From: Chromera velia
Taxonomy: Eukaryota > Sar > Chromeraceae
DNA length: 29,410 nucleotides
Assembly: GCA_018398765.1 (NCBI GenBank)
Contig: JAHBMJ010000703.1
Span: forward strand, 13,023 to 42,432
Reading direction: 5' to 3'
The number at the start of each line of letters is the position of its first letter. Position 1 is the stretch's first letter. The notes beneath the pieces were generated by a model that did no database searches, had not been told where the DNA came from, and worked only from the letters and a program-made list of their open reading frames with translations. A program made the translations under genes and the position numbers. Shown piece by piece: positions 20,179 through 29,410 of this stretch.

Positions 20179-21201
20179 ATGATGCTTGCGGTCCGTTTTT
20201 TTCTAATCGTCAGTGCATCTCTGCTGTGGAGAGACCACGTTCAGAAGGGGTCACTGTTCGTCTCCTGTCTTTCTGACAAGAGATTAGCAGTGAGTCCCCC
20301 CACACCCCAGCAGAAAAAGGGACAGATCAAAAGCCCAACGGGACTCGGACAGAAAAAACGGGAAAAGAGGAAGAGAAGAACACAACAGCAAGGAAGCCTA
20401 AAGAGGTCAAAAGACATTCAGGAACTTCCCGAACCACAAGCCCCCCCTTCTGTTGGCGAGACCGTCTCCTTCTACTCTTCCACAGAGGGCGTCAACCCGA
20501 CCGCGGGGGTTGCAGAGGAAGCCTACGCAGGCCCCGACTTCTCTCTCTACTGCAAACAGCTTCCTGTCAAGGCAGGTGCGGAGCTCGTCGGTCTCTTCGA
20601 TCTCCAGGTCTCTCTCAGCAACGGCAAAATTGTTACTCCTCCAAACTCGAAAGCGAACGGAGTCGTCGTACCGGTCAGTGAGTGCGTGTGTACGCGCGTC
20701 AGTGAATGAGTGGTGCCGCACGTATATGTTAGGAATCGTAGCGGTACGATATTGTGTTGGATTAAGCAAGAGACGTCACGGTGCTCTCCATGAAGGCGGG
20801 GGTGAATGGACGATCGAGTGACAAAAATAATGTTCCAGTCGGTCTCCTCTGCTCCAAAAATTGGGCGGGTGGTTGAAGGAACCGATTAAGCTGGTATTGC
20901 ATCTGTCTGATGTGGTGAATCAAAAACTGCATGGGTGTTTTGTGGCAACGGTTCCTCGCGGGACGCTCCGTAAGTCAGTCGGTGCGTTTTTTGTCGAGGA
21001 ATCTCCTTTGAGTTACTAGCGGACAGGTAGCTGGGCTGAGCTGCGGCGGGAGATGAACACATCGGCGTAGGATGTGACACATTTCCAACATGGCAGAGGA
21101 GGCTGTGACGAAAACGAGACAGGAGAGATTCATCGAGAACACGGAATCTCTCTCTGTCCTTCTCTCTCGTGTTGTGTGTGTGTGAGAGAGAGAGAGAGAG
21201 A

Positions 21202-21239
<38 letters not shown>

Positions 21240-21321
21240 TTGTGTGCGCGTGCATCTGTGTATGTGTGTGCGTGCGTGCGTGCCTGCACGCGTTCGCGTG
21301 TGAGCGTGTGTGTGTACATAT

Positions 21322-21352
<31 letters not shown>

Positions 21353-22194
21353 CGCGCGCGTTCTCACGCGCTCGCGTAGCGGATGAGTGGCTACGGTGGA
21401 TGTGGGTATGTGAACAGACGCGGATGCACAGATGTCTCTTCGCCGCGTGCTCCTCTCATCCTTATCCTGAGTCGATCATTTCGTCTCTGTCCCTGTCTCT
21501 GTGTCCAAGTATTGGTTGAATTCATTTCCCCTTCCCTAGCTTTCATTCCCTTCCCTCAATTCTGCATGCGCAGGTTCCGGTCACGACCTTTCCCAATGGG
21601 AGCCTCCCTGCTGAGTTTGATCCTCTCGCTTCCTCCCCCCCTATTCTCCCCCTCCGCCTCTCTTCGTTAGACTCGAATTTCGACTCTCTCCCTCTTGAGG
21701 GAGAAGGAGGGAGGACGTTTGATCTCTCCCCTCTGTGTGGACAGGGCGCGCATCTGACCGTCTCCAGGGACACTCAGTGGAGGTACGAGGAGGACGCCGT
21801 ACACTGCCTCAAGTGGGAGTCCAACGTTGCCTCGAGTGGAAACCAGTGCAGCCTCATGGCAGCGGCAGTGTTCAACAACGGATCGGATACACATCCTGAG
21901 AGAGGTGCCGCCATATACTCCTACACTGAGGCGCCCTCAAAGACCAGTGACAGCGGTCTTTGCGCCCTCGCTTCAGCAGACGGGGGCAAATGGCTCAACG
22001 CGACTCAGTTCGTCTTCTGCACCCGGGTCGGCACATTTCTTCACAGTCAAGGACATGCCGTGGCCACCTCTTCGTCCTCCTCGAAGTCAGGGGCACAATC
22101 TGCCAAGTCTTTCCTATCTGGGCTTGTTCTTGTTGTGATGATTTTCGCTGGCGTCTTTCTTCACACTCGAGAGCGGCATGGCGGCTGTGCCTAA
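20179..22194 (+). CDS. Unknown secreted-pathway protein with signal peptide and C-terminal membrane span
   Basis: Exons 20179-20673 and 21574-22194 join in phase 0 ([14 protein letters not shown]), giving 371 residues. The start ATG ATG is followed by a clear signal peptide, [17 protein letters not shown]. Next comes a Lys/Arg-rich segment (residues about 50-75, with KKREKRKRR), then a strand-rich region with [19 protein letters not shown]. Exon 2 carries paired cysteines in [38 protein letters not shown] and FVFCTRVG, a Ser-rich stalk, and one span, [17 protein letters not shown], before the short tail [10 protein letters not shown]. This is a type I membrane layout; the basic tail argues against a GPI signal. 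No family is recognised. It is divergent from the large receptor gene and may share its promoter. Confidence 0.72.
20290..20421 (+). other. Possible optional intron inside exon 1 of the plus-strand gene
   Basis: A consensus donor GTGAGT at 20290 and an acceptor ATTCAG at 20416-20421 are both in phase 0, so removing these 132 bases keeps the frame and joins RLA to ELPEPQAPP. It would delete exactly the Lys/Arg-rich segment that looks least like the rest of the ectodomain. The acceptor lacks a pyrimidine tract, which argues against it. Confidence 0.35.
20674..21573 (+). other. 900-bp intron of the plus-strand gene with long (GT)n
   Basis: The donor is GTCAGT and the acceptor is TGCATGCGCAG. 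The middle (21172-21360) is (GT)n with (GA)n, CGTGCGTG and a final run of CG dinucleotides. There is no coding signal in the flanks. Confidence 0.7.
21172..21360. repeat. (GT)n / (CG)n alternating purine-pyrimidine tract, about 190 bp
   Basis: GT units with short interruptions end in nine CG dinucleotides near 21343-21360. Such alternating sequence is the classic substrate for left-handed DNA. Confidence 0.88.
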
Positions 22195-22850
22195 CCGATT
22201 TCATGACATTGCACGACTTCATGGTTAAATGATGGTTTTTGAAAACACATTTTATTTTAGTTATACATGCAGAAGCTAATGTTAACCCGGCCTTACCCGG
22301 CCTACGTCTTGAAGTGGCAGAGCTAGTGGCAGAGTTTGAAAGAAAACACTAGAAGAAAGCATCAAGATTCAAGAGTAATTCAATAAAATCAATTACATGA
22401 GTTTAATACTAAACGTTGTTATAGAAGTAAAACTGCCAGGGCTACAGTCTCCGGTTACCGCCTTATACGTTACCGTTCAGGTTGCCCTGAAACTTAAAGC
22501 TGGACTTGATCAAACACTTAAATTTACTAGTAAATTTAATAATTGTTACCGCTAATTTCGTTACTAAAAGCCTAGAAATAGGTTGTCAAAGGTTGATGGC
22601 GATACTAGCGTATGATCATGGTAATGATGTTCATGCCAATGAGATCTGTTTAATTCATATAAAATCTTTAGTTTGATTCTATAGCTAAAGCTTAGACAAA
22701 TTCTAGGACAAATTTTATAAAACATGTAAAAATGCTGGTAGCATGTGGAAACACAAAATTTTATTAGTAATTATTATTAAGTTACCTTACCTATCCCTTT
22801 TACCTATCCCTCCCCTTCATCGCTCTGTCAGATCCACTCCTGTCTCAGAC
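22195..22850. other. AT-rich region between the plus-strand gene and the retrotransposon
   Basis: There is no gene. An AATAAA at about 22384 could serve as polyadenylation signal for the plus-strand gene. The region holds a doubled CCCGGCCT motif (22286-22302), the 22-bp palindrome at 22518-22539, and a 19-bp word shared with 28426-28444. Base composition is unlike the neighbouring gene and like the right edge of the transposon block. Confidence 0.5.
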
Positions 22851-23879
22851 GAGGAGCTTCTCCCCTCGGCTGCAGCAGCTGGTTAATTGATTGAACAGCT
22901 ATGGCCTGGACTTGTGAAAATGGCATGTGAAGCTGAAAACATTGATCCGTTCCCCCCCCCCCACTGTTTGCTCCCAACTTATCTAAGCAACCGGTGCCCT
23001 TGTCTTTCTGTGAATGGGAAAAGTTACTACTGAAGGAATGGAAAACCACATTAGCCGGCATGACAAAAGAAATCAAGCGGAAGGATTTGGATAGTTAACA
23101 GGGTAGAAAAAAGTGAGACAAAAGAAAAAGACCGAATGGTTTGATAATGAATACAAGGAAGCAGCGACACTTTGGAAGGAAGTAAGGAAGGCGTTGAATA
23201 AACTTGTGTAATCATGTGAGAATGAGGGGAGAAGTGGGAGCAGCAGAGCGAACGTGGTTGCCTTAAGACAGACAGTTGAGAAGCAGGCCCGCAGATGTCA
23301 GCGATTGCACAACAGGAAAAGAAAGACGTATAAAAAGCTCTGTGTAGAAAAGGTTGCACTCGAGTTGTCCTCCAACCCTTCAAAGTTCTAGTCATCGAGA
23401 AAAAAGCTGCAAAAAAGCAATAGAGAGAAACTTATTTTAAGCCCCTCCTAGTTCCCAGCCTTTAGTAAAGGACTTTTCTTGCCACTGGGCTTCCATCTTC
23501 GCTGACTCTCCCTCTAGCAGGGAATCTGCACAAGGAAGTGCTCCCCCTTTCCCTCCTTCAGAGCCAACTTCGCCCGTTTTTAACTCTTCTTTGCACCCTG
23601 GCGTCTTTTTGCAACTGTATGCCCACTCTCATCAGGTTCCCTCTAGTATTCACTCTCCCCCCTTGCCCCTACCAATCCCTCCATCTCGCCCTTATTTTTA
23701 CATAGAAGAAATAAAGAAAGTCCTTCAGTCCACAAAGGAGGAAAAGGCTGTAGGGTTGTCCGGACTCGCCCCCAACCACCTCTCCCTCTGCTTTCAATAT
23801 TCACCTCTTTCTCATGCTTTATTATTTATCTATTTGAACTTAATTCACTTGACATCTGCTCAATTGGTGAGATGAATGG

Positions 23880-25223
23880 AATGTAATTAAAATCTGTTCG
23901 GTTCCAAAGGGGCCTCCTTCCCCCGACCCTGGTGAATGGCGTCCGATCCATATTGTCTCACTCTTACCAAAACTCTTTTCTTCACTCCTCTCTGCCCGTC
24001 TTACATCGTAAGTGAAGATTAACCATAGGCAGTTAGGTTTTTAGCAAGGGGTGGGAACAAGAGAAGCCATTGGAGCACTTACCGCGCTGATGCAAAAGGT
24101 AAAGAAACGAAAGAAGCCCTTGTTAGCATGCTTTGTAGACTTCAGCAAAGCCTTTGACTCCCTCCCCAGGGATGTTTTGTTTGAAGTTTTGTTGAAGCAA
24201 GGGGTGAGTGCAGTTGATGTCAAAATGATTCAGGCAATGTATATAAATGTGTACAGAAGCATCACTGGCAGCCCTTTTATGTTTAAAGAAGAGAAAGGGG
24301 TGAAACAAAGGGATCCTCTCTCCCCTCTTCTCTTCTTGATTTTCATCAATGATCTGCATGAAAGAGTGAAGGCTTCCGGTCGTACAGAGGTTCTACTCGG
24401 TGGGGTTGAGTGCGATAGCCTTGGTTATGCCGATGACGTTATCCTCGTTACTGAGAGCGTGCATGACCTGCAAATCAGCTTGAATGAATTGAATTCTTTC
24501 TGTGAAGAGAGAAGGCTTACTATTAATTTAAAAAAGATGAAAATCATGCGTCTGTCCGACTTTTACCCTGCAATTGAAGGCAGGCTTATGTTTGGGGGAA
24601 AAGAAGTCGAGAGAGTGGGGTCATATAAGTATCTGGGTGTTCTTTTGTTGAAAGGGGGAGAGTCTAACTTAAGGGAGGTAATAGAAGAGAGGCTTAGTAT
24701 AACGAGTAGACGGATGGGTCATGCAAAGAGCATGGCACTCTCTTTAGGTCACCTGCCCCCCGCAGCAAAAATTTTATGTTTATGCGCTTTCTGATTGCCT
24801 GTTGCTCTATATGTGTTTAACTGTCTGCCTGTTCGCAAGTCAGACATAGATACATTAGATGCTCTTTAATTGCACTTTGTCCGTTAGGCTTTGAATCTGT
24901 CTCTCTCCTCTTTCTGTGTACCTACTCTGTGTGCTGTCGGTCTACTTCTTGCATGTGTGCACGTGTCGATGAGACTTGCTGGGTATTTGACTAACTTAAA
25001 ACATATTGACCTCAAGATGCCTGCGGATGCCTGGTCGGCTTTAATGAATGGTGATTGTCCTTCCTCTATGATGTATGCACAAAAATTGATTGGGTCGACC
25101 GGATTGGAAGAATTTGTGACTGTCAATCCAACCATCAGGAGAAAGAAGAAAGCCACTAAGGTTAGCTGTCTCCTTCTCTTAAGAGCAGTGATCAACCTGG
25201 AAGTTGATGAATGGATTAATTGA
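23880..25223 (+). pseudogene. Reverse transcriptase core of the sense LINE, broken by stops
   Basis: One frame holds WNVIKICSVPKG, GEWRPIHIVSLLPKLFSS, RQLGF(stop)QGVGTREA, FVDFSKAFDSLPRDVLFE, GVKQRDPLSPLLFLIFIN, LGYADDVILVTES, GSYKYLGVLLLKGG and the thumb region ALYVFNCLPVRKSDIDTL. These are reverse transcriptase blocks 1 to 7 of non-LTR elements, including the catalytic Asp pair in YADD and the Asp in FVDF. Stops fall at 24009 (TAA), 24042 (TAG), 24792 (TGA), 24867 (TAA), 24885 (TAG) and 25221 (TGA), so no full protein is made. The longest clean part is 24051-24794. Confidence 0.88.
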
Positions 25224-25437
25224 TGCTTGTCTAGAAAGAGCCGCTTTATGGGGGATAGTTTTGCAGTTTGGCAGAGGCGTCAGACCGAATGTGTTCCAAA
25301 CGTCTTATCCTACTGCCCAACGTTCGTCTCTCCTCTTCCTTTCCTCTACTTTTCTCTCATCTCCTTCGTCCCCCCGTTTCGTTTCGCTCCCTTGTGCTGC
25401 GATCTAGTCCTCACACCATTTTTCAGCTTTACTATAT

Positions 25438-25794
25438 ATGTTGCTCAATAGTCGCCCCCATGCCCCTTACAGAGGGCTGGAAGACGCGGTTTGCCCTGTA
25501 TGCAGGGGCAAAGCAGACAATCTGCTGCACCGACTAACTGAATGCACAGAAATAAGAGCAGATCAAGAGGTTCTGAATGCAATTATAACCGAAATTAAAG
25601 GCAAATTAGACAGAGCCCAAGAAAGAGAGAGAAAGTGGTTGCTATTAAAAGACTCCACCCCTCTAAAACATGCAATGCAAAGCGAATTGTTGGCACGAAT
25701 GAAGGTCACTCTGGCACTCAGACACTCACCTGTACTAGCACTTATACTAGCCCTGCGACTCTTGCGAAACATCTGTCTGCGCCCTCCATCGTAA
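25438..25794 (+). pseudogene. C-terminal CCHC zinc-knuckle region of the sense LINE
   Basis: CPVCRGKADNLLHRLTEC fits C-x2-C-x8-H-x4-C, the knuckle found after the reverse transcriptase in many non-LTR elements, followed by a helical, charged tail (IITEIKGKLDRAQERERK) and a hydrophobic end. It lies in another frame from the reverse transcriptase, so at least one frameshift separates them; about 200 bases of pyrimidine-rich DNA between them carry no clear motif. Confidence 0.75.
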
Positions 25795-26137
25795 GGCCTA
25801 CAATTCGATGTATGTGATGGTTACTTACCCCTCTTCCCGTCTCACCTTTTGAATGTTTTTTTTCCATCTCCCAAGTACATCTCCCATCCCCCTTCTCCAC
25901 CGGTCTTCCTGTCTGCCTCTACTGCCTGTGAGTCGCCGTTGCAGTCGTCGCACTCCTCCCACAGAAGGGAAACGACATCAGCGATTGAGAAAGCATCTTC
26001 TAGATACAAGGTGTTTAGAGTTGCAAGAATGAAGCCCCCTCCCGTTGTATGATGCAGGTCTGGTAAAAGGGCAATAAAGCATTGTCCTAGACTTATGCAT
26101 TGCATGATGGCCTATAGACTGATTAATAATATATATA

Positions 26138-26164
26138 TGATGATGATGATGTATGAGGTTAAAG
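26138..26164. repeat. (ATG)n plus GATGTATGAGGTTAAAG, copy 1
   Basis: An AT run passes into TGATGATGATG and then the 17-base word at 26148-26164. The same word with one difference occurs at 28253-28269 after a longer ATG run. Confidence 0.75.
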
Positions 26165-26990
26165 CCGGTAAGCCATATAGGCTCTGGCCAACTTAGTATT
26201 TCCTGCATAGATTTGATCCCTCAATCTAGGCCCCACTGGGGCATTTACATGGATCAAAGCCTAGCTAGGGCGGAAATGGAAATAGAAACAGAGGGTAGCT
26301 CCACCCTCAAGCAATCAGAGTTAAAAACCACTTGCATCGGAATAGACTTGCAGTGGTAGGGGAAACGACTAAGAAGGAAGACAAAGCCAGAAAGGGAGAC
26401 CGAAAAAGAGAAGCAAAAGAACGCATCCATGTCAGACTAAGAAATGGTAAGGAATGCAGTCTACAGGGTAGGAACCCTATGGAACACTTCCCTGCATACC
26501 GACTCCTGAGGAAGGGCTCGGCTGCTGAGTACAGTGGACAGTCAGCAGCGAAGAAGGAATACACACAAGATCAAACGAGAATCAGACGAGAGTCATGAGA
26601 TGCAAGCACAGTGACTTTACTTCCCTGGGGCTGACTAGACTGACTGGAGTATGGTACCTACGGTAGTCCTATCAGTCTCTCCTGTCCTTTGGTAAGACCA
26701 AAGGTCAACTCCGTAGGGCACGATCTATTTTTGAGGCAGTGAAATTATGAGCAAAAAACCGGATAGAAAAAAGAAAGAAAAAGAAAAGAGAAGAGATGAA
26801 AAGAAGATGAGAAAGAGAAAAACAGAAAGAACTGGGTCCACCCAAAAAAGCTGTATCCACGCCGCGCAGATATGAGCGCCCTGCCCCTCCGCGCCGGTAT
26901 GAGCTCGAACACGTCCCCCCCCGCGCGTTTCACGTTTCTCTCTCTGTTATATTCTAGCTGTGAACCCACCCTATACACTTAAACGGAGAA
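26165..26990. other. Repeat-derived spacer between the two LINE copies
   Basis: It holds a cluster of small hairpins (26164-26264), a basic open frame at 26332-26598 without recognisable motifs, a nested inverted repeat (26657-26717), and a purine-rich stretch at 26740-26830. The open frame may be a relic of a retrotransposon protein, but nothing supports a specific call. The 3' untranslated part of the antisense LINE probably occupies its right side. Confidence 0.45.
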
Positions 26991-26999
26991 AAACAGGAA

Positions 27000-28235
27000 A
27001 CAACCATCTAGAGGCAATCAGATTAAGATTTTACCGTTTACGAAGGCAAGCTAAAATTGCTCGTGCGCCGGCAACAGGGTATTTCTCGAGAAGGAGTATG
27101 AAAATCTCTCTTACTTTCTTTTTATTCTCGCACACCGCCCGTTCTAACTGTTGCTTTGCCATCTGTTGTGCGTACACGATCAAGTCCAACTCAGAGTGTG
27201 CGTCTCTTACTTCCTCCAAAAGCCCATCCATGCGTCCTCTTTTCATTTTTGTCCGTTTGTACTCTATCAACTTGCAAATAATATCATTTAATTTACCCTA
27301 TCCATGCATGTCAAGCCTTAGGGTGCAGTGCTCACAGACAGATTCTATCTCCTCGTTCGAAACCCCCCCCCCCCTTTTAGCAGTGCACGGGCAATCGGCC
27401 TAACCTAGGGCCTAACGTTGGCCTCGGAACAGAGTAGCCTCCTAGGGAGAGGTCAAAGTTCAACCATAGGAACTCGCCGCCCGCTTAAGCTGGTCTATCC
27501 TCCCATGACAAGACGGGCCAAGCGTTGTCTAGACGGATGTTCAATTTGGAAGACTGAAGGCCTCACCCCGTTGGGGAAAACACTCCAGTATCCTGCCTGG
27601 CCTCCCCTACCTTGTTGGCCCTCTTTTGGCAGAGAACGGGAGGTTGTGACAAACCAGTCGTCTAACTATTCTTGTGCCTCCCTACCTCTCCCTTCGACAG
27701 TAAGCTTTCTTTTCATTGCTGTTTTCTCACCCAGGCCTGAGTGTACCCCTGCATCAGAGAAGAATTCAGAAGCAAAAGGTCCTACCAACAGCTTGACAGA
27801 CCTCTACCATTCTCCATAAAAGCCATCTTTGCAAGGATCTAAAAATCCGGCTGGCATACAGTGGGATGTTAAGGAGAGGCTGCATAAAAATCCCCCTACT
27901 CTTTCTGTCAAGAGAGCCCGTATCGGGCAAAGGCCAGAGATGAAAAGGGAGGGGACACGAAACGAATTGTGGGGGAGGCCGAAAACTCATCTAACAAAAC
28001 GTAATTGCAGATCGTCCAGCGCCTTCATGTCTGCTTGACTGAGGGAAAACGCTTCGAGCCCGTAAAGGGCCACAGGAATCCATAGGCCCCGAAAGAGCAT
28101 AATTTTGGAGGCAGAGGAGAGAGGACGAAGGGAAGTACAGAGCCCTATGATCCCCCCCAGCGCCCTTTCTACCGCCCCCAGCCGATATCTCACAGAGGGA
28201 TGGAGAGAGCCGCCTTCAAAGAAAGTGCAGCCTAA
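27000..28235 (-). mobile_element. Decayed non-LTR retrotransposon, antisense copy truncated at its 5' end
   Basis: On the minus strand it opens HLGCTFFEGGSLHPSVRYRL, matching the YLGVLLLKGG block of the sense copy. It then reads GLWIPVALYGLEAF, MKALDDLQLRFVR, and FRVPSLFISGL...ERVGGFL, paralleling ALYVFNCLPVRKSDIDTL, LHFVR and FCVPTLCAVGL...MRLAGYL of the sense copy. Further on, SVCEHCTLRLDMHG and a charged helical tail (EVRDAHSELDLIVYAQQ) replace the knuckle region. Several stops break the frame. Everything upstream of the YLG block is absent, and the break falls on the ATG-repeat at 28236. Confidence 0.75.
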
Positions 28236-28269
28236 ATGATGATGATGATGATGATGTATGGGGTTAAAG
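28236..28269. repeat. (ATG)n plus GATGTATGGGGTTAAAG, copy 2
   Basis: About seven ATG units followed by the 17-base word at 28253-28269, which differs from the copy at 26148-26164 by one base. It abuts the truncated 5' end of the antisense LINE. Confidence 0.75.
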
Positions 28270-29410
28270 AAATATTTATACTGATCAGTTCTCTCTACTT
28301 CCTTTCCCTCAAAGAAGATCGGCTCCCTAATGTTCTCTTTATTGTAGTACCCGGTCCTGTACGTACTTGTATAATACAGCTTCTATTATAGTTTTGCCGT
28401 TCGCAGAGGTGCTAGCTAGGGTGCTAGCAGAGCTAGTAGCAGAGGCGACTCTAGAGGCGACTTCTGGTAGAACGGTGACAGTGCTCTACCTAGGGCACCA
28501 ATTAAATCACTATCACTATCACTATAGGTTATAACTAGGGTTATGATGACTGCATTTAAACTGTTTTACGGTTTTTATTCAAATTTTTTATACCATAGTA
28601 CTCACTGGCATACAGTGATAAATTATTTACGCAACTTTTAAGTATATAATGTCAGCAATATGAGTGTGATATTGCTACAAACACACATTAAAATGCACTG
28701 AAACGTACTAAGAGACGTACGTACTGAGACGCTCAATTCTCAAGCTAGTTCTCAAGGTAACCTTCAAGAAGTCCAGTGTCACAGTCACTCAAGAACTAGC
28801 TCGAGAAATGCTAAAACGGAGCTCTCCAGGCTCTCTTGGCGTTTGCCTTCAAAGAGGACGGTCGGACTAGCGGTCAGAGAGGAAGGAGAACAAACAGACA
28901 CGCCTAGGAACACACGTGGAAATCGGCATCGCTGATTGCAAGCATAGCCAAGAATTATGAGTCCGCATCACGCGGGATAAGCCACGAGACAAACACTCCA
29001 GAAGCAGAGTGCACTGCGCCGATCGTGTCACTGAGGGTGTGCACGTGTCGAGATGGAGCTTCAAACCTGCAGGGCTGGCTGAGTCAACTTCGCTCTAGCT
29101 GCTTCCACAGACAAGAGAACAAGGAAGTCCCCCTGCAAAACTCGATCCCTGTGCCTTCTCAGCAGTCCATTCCGGATTGCGCATCGATCTGCCTGCATTC
29201 ACATCAACCGTAAAACAGGGTAACGTAGTGAATGGATGTGGATGGTCATGAAAGAAACAGCAGAAATGCATCTGTCTCTCGCTGTCATATGCATGGATGC
29301 GCCTAGATTGCCAGCGAATGTATACATGCATGAATGGATTGCTGTCTGCAGAGACCAGTAACAAAAGGGGCGCCTGTCTTCCCAGGAATCTCTCTCTCTC
29401 TCTCTCTCTC
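28270..29410. other. Right-hand region without recognisable gene
   Basis: 28270-28680 is AT-rich with short tandem CACTAT units (28509-28526) and repeated GCTAGC words. 28737-28807 is an imperfect inverted repeat. From 28800 the base composition is like gene-bearing DNA, but no frame shows domain motifs or convincing exon ends. The window ends inside a (TC)n tract from 29389. Confidence 0.5.
29389..29410. repeat. (TC)n microsatellite cut by the window edge
   Basis: Eleven TC units reach the last base of the window, so its true length is unknown. Confidence 0.9.

Larger units (their letters stand above)
22850..26150 (+). mobile_element. Decayed non-LTR retrotransposon (LINE), sense copy
   Basis: A linker typical of the stretch between endonuclease and reverse transcriptase is visible (EWEKLLLKEWKTTL near 23020; KTEWFDNEYKEAATLWKEVR near 23130), then FYIEEIKKVLQSTKEEKAVG near 23700, the reverse transcriptase core, and a C-terminal zinc knuckle. 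The copy has several frame changes and at least six internal stops, and no endonuclease catalytic motifs were recognised, so it is 5'-truncated or eroded. The 3' end probably lies at the ATG-repeat near 26138-26150. Clade is not assigned. Confidence 0.8.

Noticed and set aside
20678-20683. GTGAGT as the donor of exon 1 in the plus-strand gene
   Set aside because: It leaves phase 1, whereas exon 2 at 21574 is open only in phase 0; the GTCAGT donor at 20674 fits.
26209-26270. tRNA-like promoter boxes around GGGATCAAATC on the minus strand
   Set aside because: The B-box match is imperfect, no A box lies at proper spacing, and the hairpins do not form a cloverleaf.
26332-26598. 88-residue basic open frame
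   Set aside because: It has no motif, start or splice context; it may be a transposon relic but cannot be supported as a gene.

Overview
This window is nuclear DNA of a eukaryote, most likely a protist alga of the alveolate/chromerid kind. The reasons are long spliced genes with GT-AG introns of about 60 to 700 bp, dense microsatellites in the introns, decayed non-LTR retrotransposons, and a mosaic of animal-like extracellular modules on a multi-pass membrane protein. The species is an inference; nothing seen here fixes it.

Layout. 1-1890: AT-rich intergenic DNA holding one well-bounded hAT-like MITE (467-947) with an 8-bp target duplication. 1891-18627, minus strand: one very large gene rebuilt here as 28 coding exons whose splice phases all agree, giving at least 2,531 residues; its first exon(s) and start codon were not found. 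18628-20178: divergent intergenic region, which must also hold the missing 5' end. 20179-22194, plus strand: a two-exon gene for a signal-peptide, single-membrane-span protein of unknown family. 22195-28270: transposon-rich block with a sense copy (about 22.85-26.15 kb) and an antisense, 5'-truncated copy (28.24-27.0 kb) of related non-LTR retrotransposons, both broken by stops. 28270-29410: AT-rich to mixed DNA without a recognisable gene.

The large protein runs, N to C: a PPC-like beta-sandwich segment, a calcium-binding-type EGF, a sushi (CCP) domain, a second sushi split by a long insertion, a third sushi, two HYR domains, a Ser/Thr linker, a cysteine-rich GCC2/GCC3 (ephrin-receptor-like) region, about eight membrane spans, and a cytosolic tail of about 1,100 residues that is strongly acidic and Lys/Glu-rich in places. 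It looks like a surface adhesion or receptor protein. Module borders in the ectodomain carry phase-1 introns throughout, the pattern associated with exon shuffling in animals. The neighbouring divergent gene also encodes a secretory-pathway membrane protein; a shared promoter and a shared role are inference only.
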